DNA from: Belnapia sp.
Lineage (GTDB): Bacteria; Pseudomonadota; Alphaproteobacteria; Acetobacterales; Acetobacteraceae
Direction: 5' to 3'
Length of the DNA: 6,276 bases
Assembly: GCA_028291445.1 (NCBI GenBank)
Contig: JAQGIA010000033.1
Span: 1-6,276 of the forward strand
Position numbers and translations under genes: made by a program. The notes under the pieces are model-generated. The model ran no database searches. It worked only from the letters and a program-made list of their open reading frames with translations, and was not told where the DNA came from. This document shows positions 5,521 through 6,276 of this stretch, piece after piece; position 1 is the stretch's first letter, and the number at the start of each line of letters is the position of its first letter.

Positions 5521-5649
5521 GTGTTCAAGCAGCTGTCTTGGACGTCTCCTCCCAGTGATCGGGTGCCGCAACCTGGGGTTGGGCACAGGGTCGCCACTTG
5601 GGGCCGGCGGTACCGGGCGCCATGCCTGCCACCGCCGGCCCTTTTTTTT
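5521..5649 (+). ncRNA. Candidate small regulatory RNA with anti-Shine-Dalgarno motif
   Basis: About 125-130 nt between a near-consensus promoter and an intrinsic terminator. The transcript can fold into three hairpins. Hairpin 1 is 5523-5529 with 5537-5543, seven pairs including one G-U, loop CAGCUGU. Hairpin 2 is 5563-5567 with 5582-5586 continued by 5569-5573 with 5577-5581, ten pairs with one bulged G and a UGG loop. Hairpin 3 is the terminator stem 5601-5611 with 5631-5641. Between hairpins 1 and 2 lies an unpaired CUCCUCCC (5546-5553), complementary to Shine-Dalgarno sequences. Such a layout and motif are known from trans-acting small RNAs of alphaproteobacteria (AbcR/ar15-type and the CUCCUCCC-bearing CcsR RNAs); membership of a named family is not proven here. 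It is not 4.5S SRP RNA, as the GGAAG/AGCA loop motifs are missing. A GTG-started frame from 5521 has no ribosome site and runs through the terminator, so a peptide is unlikely. Confidence 0.65.
5601..5649 (+). terminator. Intrinsic terminator of the small RNA
   Basis: GGGCCGGCGGT (5601-5611) pairs perfectly with ACCGCCGGCCC (5631-5641) around a 19-base loop, which can itself form a short GGC/GCC stem. Eight T (5642-5649) follow directly. In the opposite direction the T run would precede the stem, so it works only for plus-strand transcripts. It is the only hairpin in the window with a full T tract. Confidence 0.9.
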
Positions 5650-5876
5650 CGGCGACGAAGATCTCCGCCGCCGCCTGGAAGATCAGGCCGGTGGCGGCCA
5701 ACTTGGGCGGCAGCCCGACGGAAGCCACCGTAGTGCTGGCATCGATCGCCGCATCGCGGCCAGGAATCCCAGCGTTGCAAGGTCCATGCCCGGTCACTCC
5801 GCTGGGTCGGAGTGGCCGCGGGGCAGCCTAGGCGGCGGCCTTATGAGGAGTGGTAAGCGCCTTCCTCGAAGCGACG
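5650..5876. other. Intergenic region between the small RNA and bcsC
   Basis: No gene is called. A minus-strand frame from ATG 5797 to a stop at 5525 contains a stretch with coding-like third positions and plausible residues (ASVGLPPKLAATGLIFQAAA, then EIFVAEKK). However, it runs antisense through the terminator and small RNA, and has no family likeness that I recognise; it is at most a doubtful small gene or a remnant. A hairpin lies at 5791-5818. Confidence 0.4.
5791..5818. terminator. Hairpin in the bcsC 3' region
   Basis: CACTCCG (5795-5801) and CGGAGTG (5808-5814) form a perfect 7-bp stem around CTGGGT. Outer bases 5791-5793 and 5816-5818 extend it; position 5794/5815 is U-G in a plus-strand RNA but A-C in a minus-strand RNA. 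It starts about 58 bases after the bcsC stop, so a weak or Rho-assisted bcsC terminator is possible, yet the pairing favours a plus-strand transcript. No T tract is present on either side. Confidence 0.35.
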
Positions 5877-6276
5877 TCAGAAGCGGTTGTTCAGCCGCAG
5901 CAGGACCCGGGTCTCGTCGAAATTGGCCGCCTTGTCGTAGCGGATGGCGCCGCCCAGGCTGAGCTGCGGGGTCAGCGCGTAATCCACATCGGCCCGCAGG
6001 CCGCCGATGATCCCGTTCTGCGACTGGCCGGGGAAGCGGGAAATCACGGCGGCGTCGTTCGGCGACCGGGGCTTTCGGGCCTCCGCATCGGCCAGCGCCT
6101 GCATCCCCGCATTCGTCGGGAAGGCGGGCGAATCGCTCTCCCGCCAATTGACGTAGCCGAGCGTGCCGCCGACCCGGTAGCTGAGGTCGCCGATCCGGCT
6201 GCGGTAATCGAGCGGGATGTTGATGGCGGCGTAGTTCTGCGGGCTGTAGTAGCCGCCCTGGCCGAAGGTGAAGTTG
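5877..6276 (-). CDS. bcsC: Cellulose synthase outer-membrane channel BcsC, C-terminal part
   Basis: Partial gene running in from the right edge; the last 132 residues and the TGA stop are visible. The sequence matches the C-terminal beta-barrel domain of BcsC (BCSC_C), which forms the outer-membrane pore through which the cellulose chain is exported after passing the periplasmic TPR scaffold. Signs are FGQGGYYSPQNYAAINIPLD, the following RIGDLSYRVGGTLGYVNW, the SDSPAFP segment, and alternating strands near the end (GGLRADVDYALTPQLSLGGA, YDKAANFDETRVLLRLNNRF). The protein ends in Phe, the usual signal for BAM-dependent barrel insertion. The variable Ala/Arg/Pro-rich part around MQALADAEARKPRSPNDAA would be an external loop. 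The TPR repeats and the start lie outside the window. Another cellulose/exopolysaccharide-type barrel is possible but less likely. No other bcs gene lies downstream of it here, so it is probably the last gene of its operon. Confidence 0.82.
   Translation of the reverse strand, partial: NFTFGQGGYYSPQNYAAINIPLDYRSRIGDLSYRVGGTLGYVNWRESDSPAFPTNAGMQALADAEARKPRSPNDAAVISRFPGQSQNGIIGGLRADVDYALTPQLSLGGAIRYDKAANFDETRVLLRLNNRF

Noticed and set aside
5521..5649. 4.5S SRP RNA or 6S RNA identity for the small RNA
   Set aside because: The SRP core loop motifs (GGAAG and AGCA type) are absent, and the fold is three separate hairpins without the single long, centrally open helix of 6S RNA.
5521..5733. GTG-started plus-strand peptide (MFKQLSWTSPPSD...) behind the strong promoter
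   Set aside because: The start lies at the transcription start with no ribosome site, and the frame runs through an intrinsic terminator, so a non-coding RNA is the better reading.

Overview
The window is GC-rich DNA with strong G/C preference at third codon positions. The gene types suggest an alphaproteobacterium, most likely of the Rhodospirillales/Acetobacteraceae kind. This placement rests on general likeness (codon use, the protein families, cellulose export, a small RNA with a CUCCUCCC motif) and not on a marker gene.

Left part, plus strand: the 3' end of pnp (polynucleotide phosphorylase, S1 domain and basic/acidic tail) ends at 369 and is followed by a hairpin. A complete gene for a nitronate-monooxygenase-type flavoprotein follows, starting at GTG 455. 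It carries an unusual cysteine-rich C-terminal extension and ends in a perfect 13-bp hairpin. From 1890 to 2423 there is no intact gene, but a frameshifted remnant of an isochorismatase-family hydrolase can be read around 1965-2130.

Middle part, minus strand: a stand-alone GNAT acetyltransferase lies at 2424-2906. A gene-free stretch (2907-3215) holds a strand-asymmetric hairpin and a perfect 13-bp inverted repeat with arms 53 nt apart. Upstream of it in the minus direction sits a compact three-gene operon. In order of transcription it comprises a DUF2272 lipoprotein (5424 to 4621), an Old Yellow Enzyme of the YqjM class (4624 to 3509, ATGA overlap) and a DUF1330 protein (3503 to 3216, 5-nt gap). 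The ene-reductase and the DUF1330 protein probably act together in the cytoplasm on small oxidised or electrophilic metabolites. The lipoprotein is probably anchored in the envelope and its functional link to them is unclear.

Right part: divergent from the DUF2272 gene, a near-consensus sigma70-type promoter (TTGATC-N17-TATACT) on the plus strand is followed about 130 nt later by a textbook intrinsic terminator (11-bp GC stem, eight T). The stretch between has no convincing protein but folds into two further hairpins separated by a CUCCUCCC stretch that could pair with Shine-Dalgarno sequences. This is the best candidate for an undescribed element here: a trans-acting small RNA of the alphaproteobacterial anti-SD type. 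It converges on the 3' end of bcsC, the outer-membrane cellulose export channel, whose last 132 residues enter from the right edge on the minus strand.
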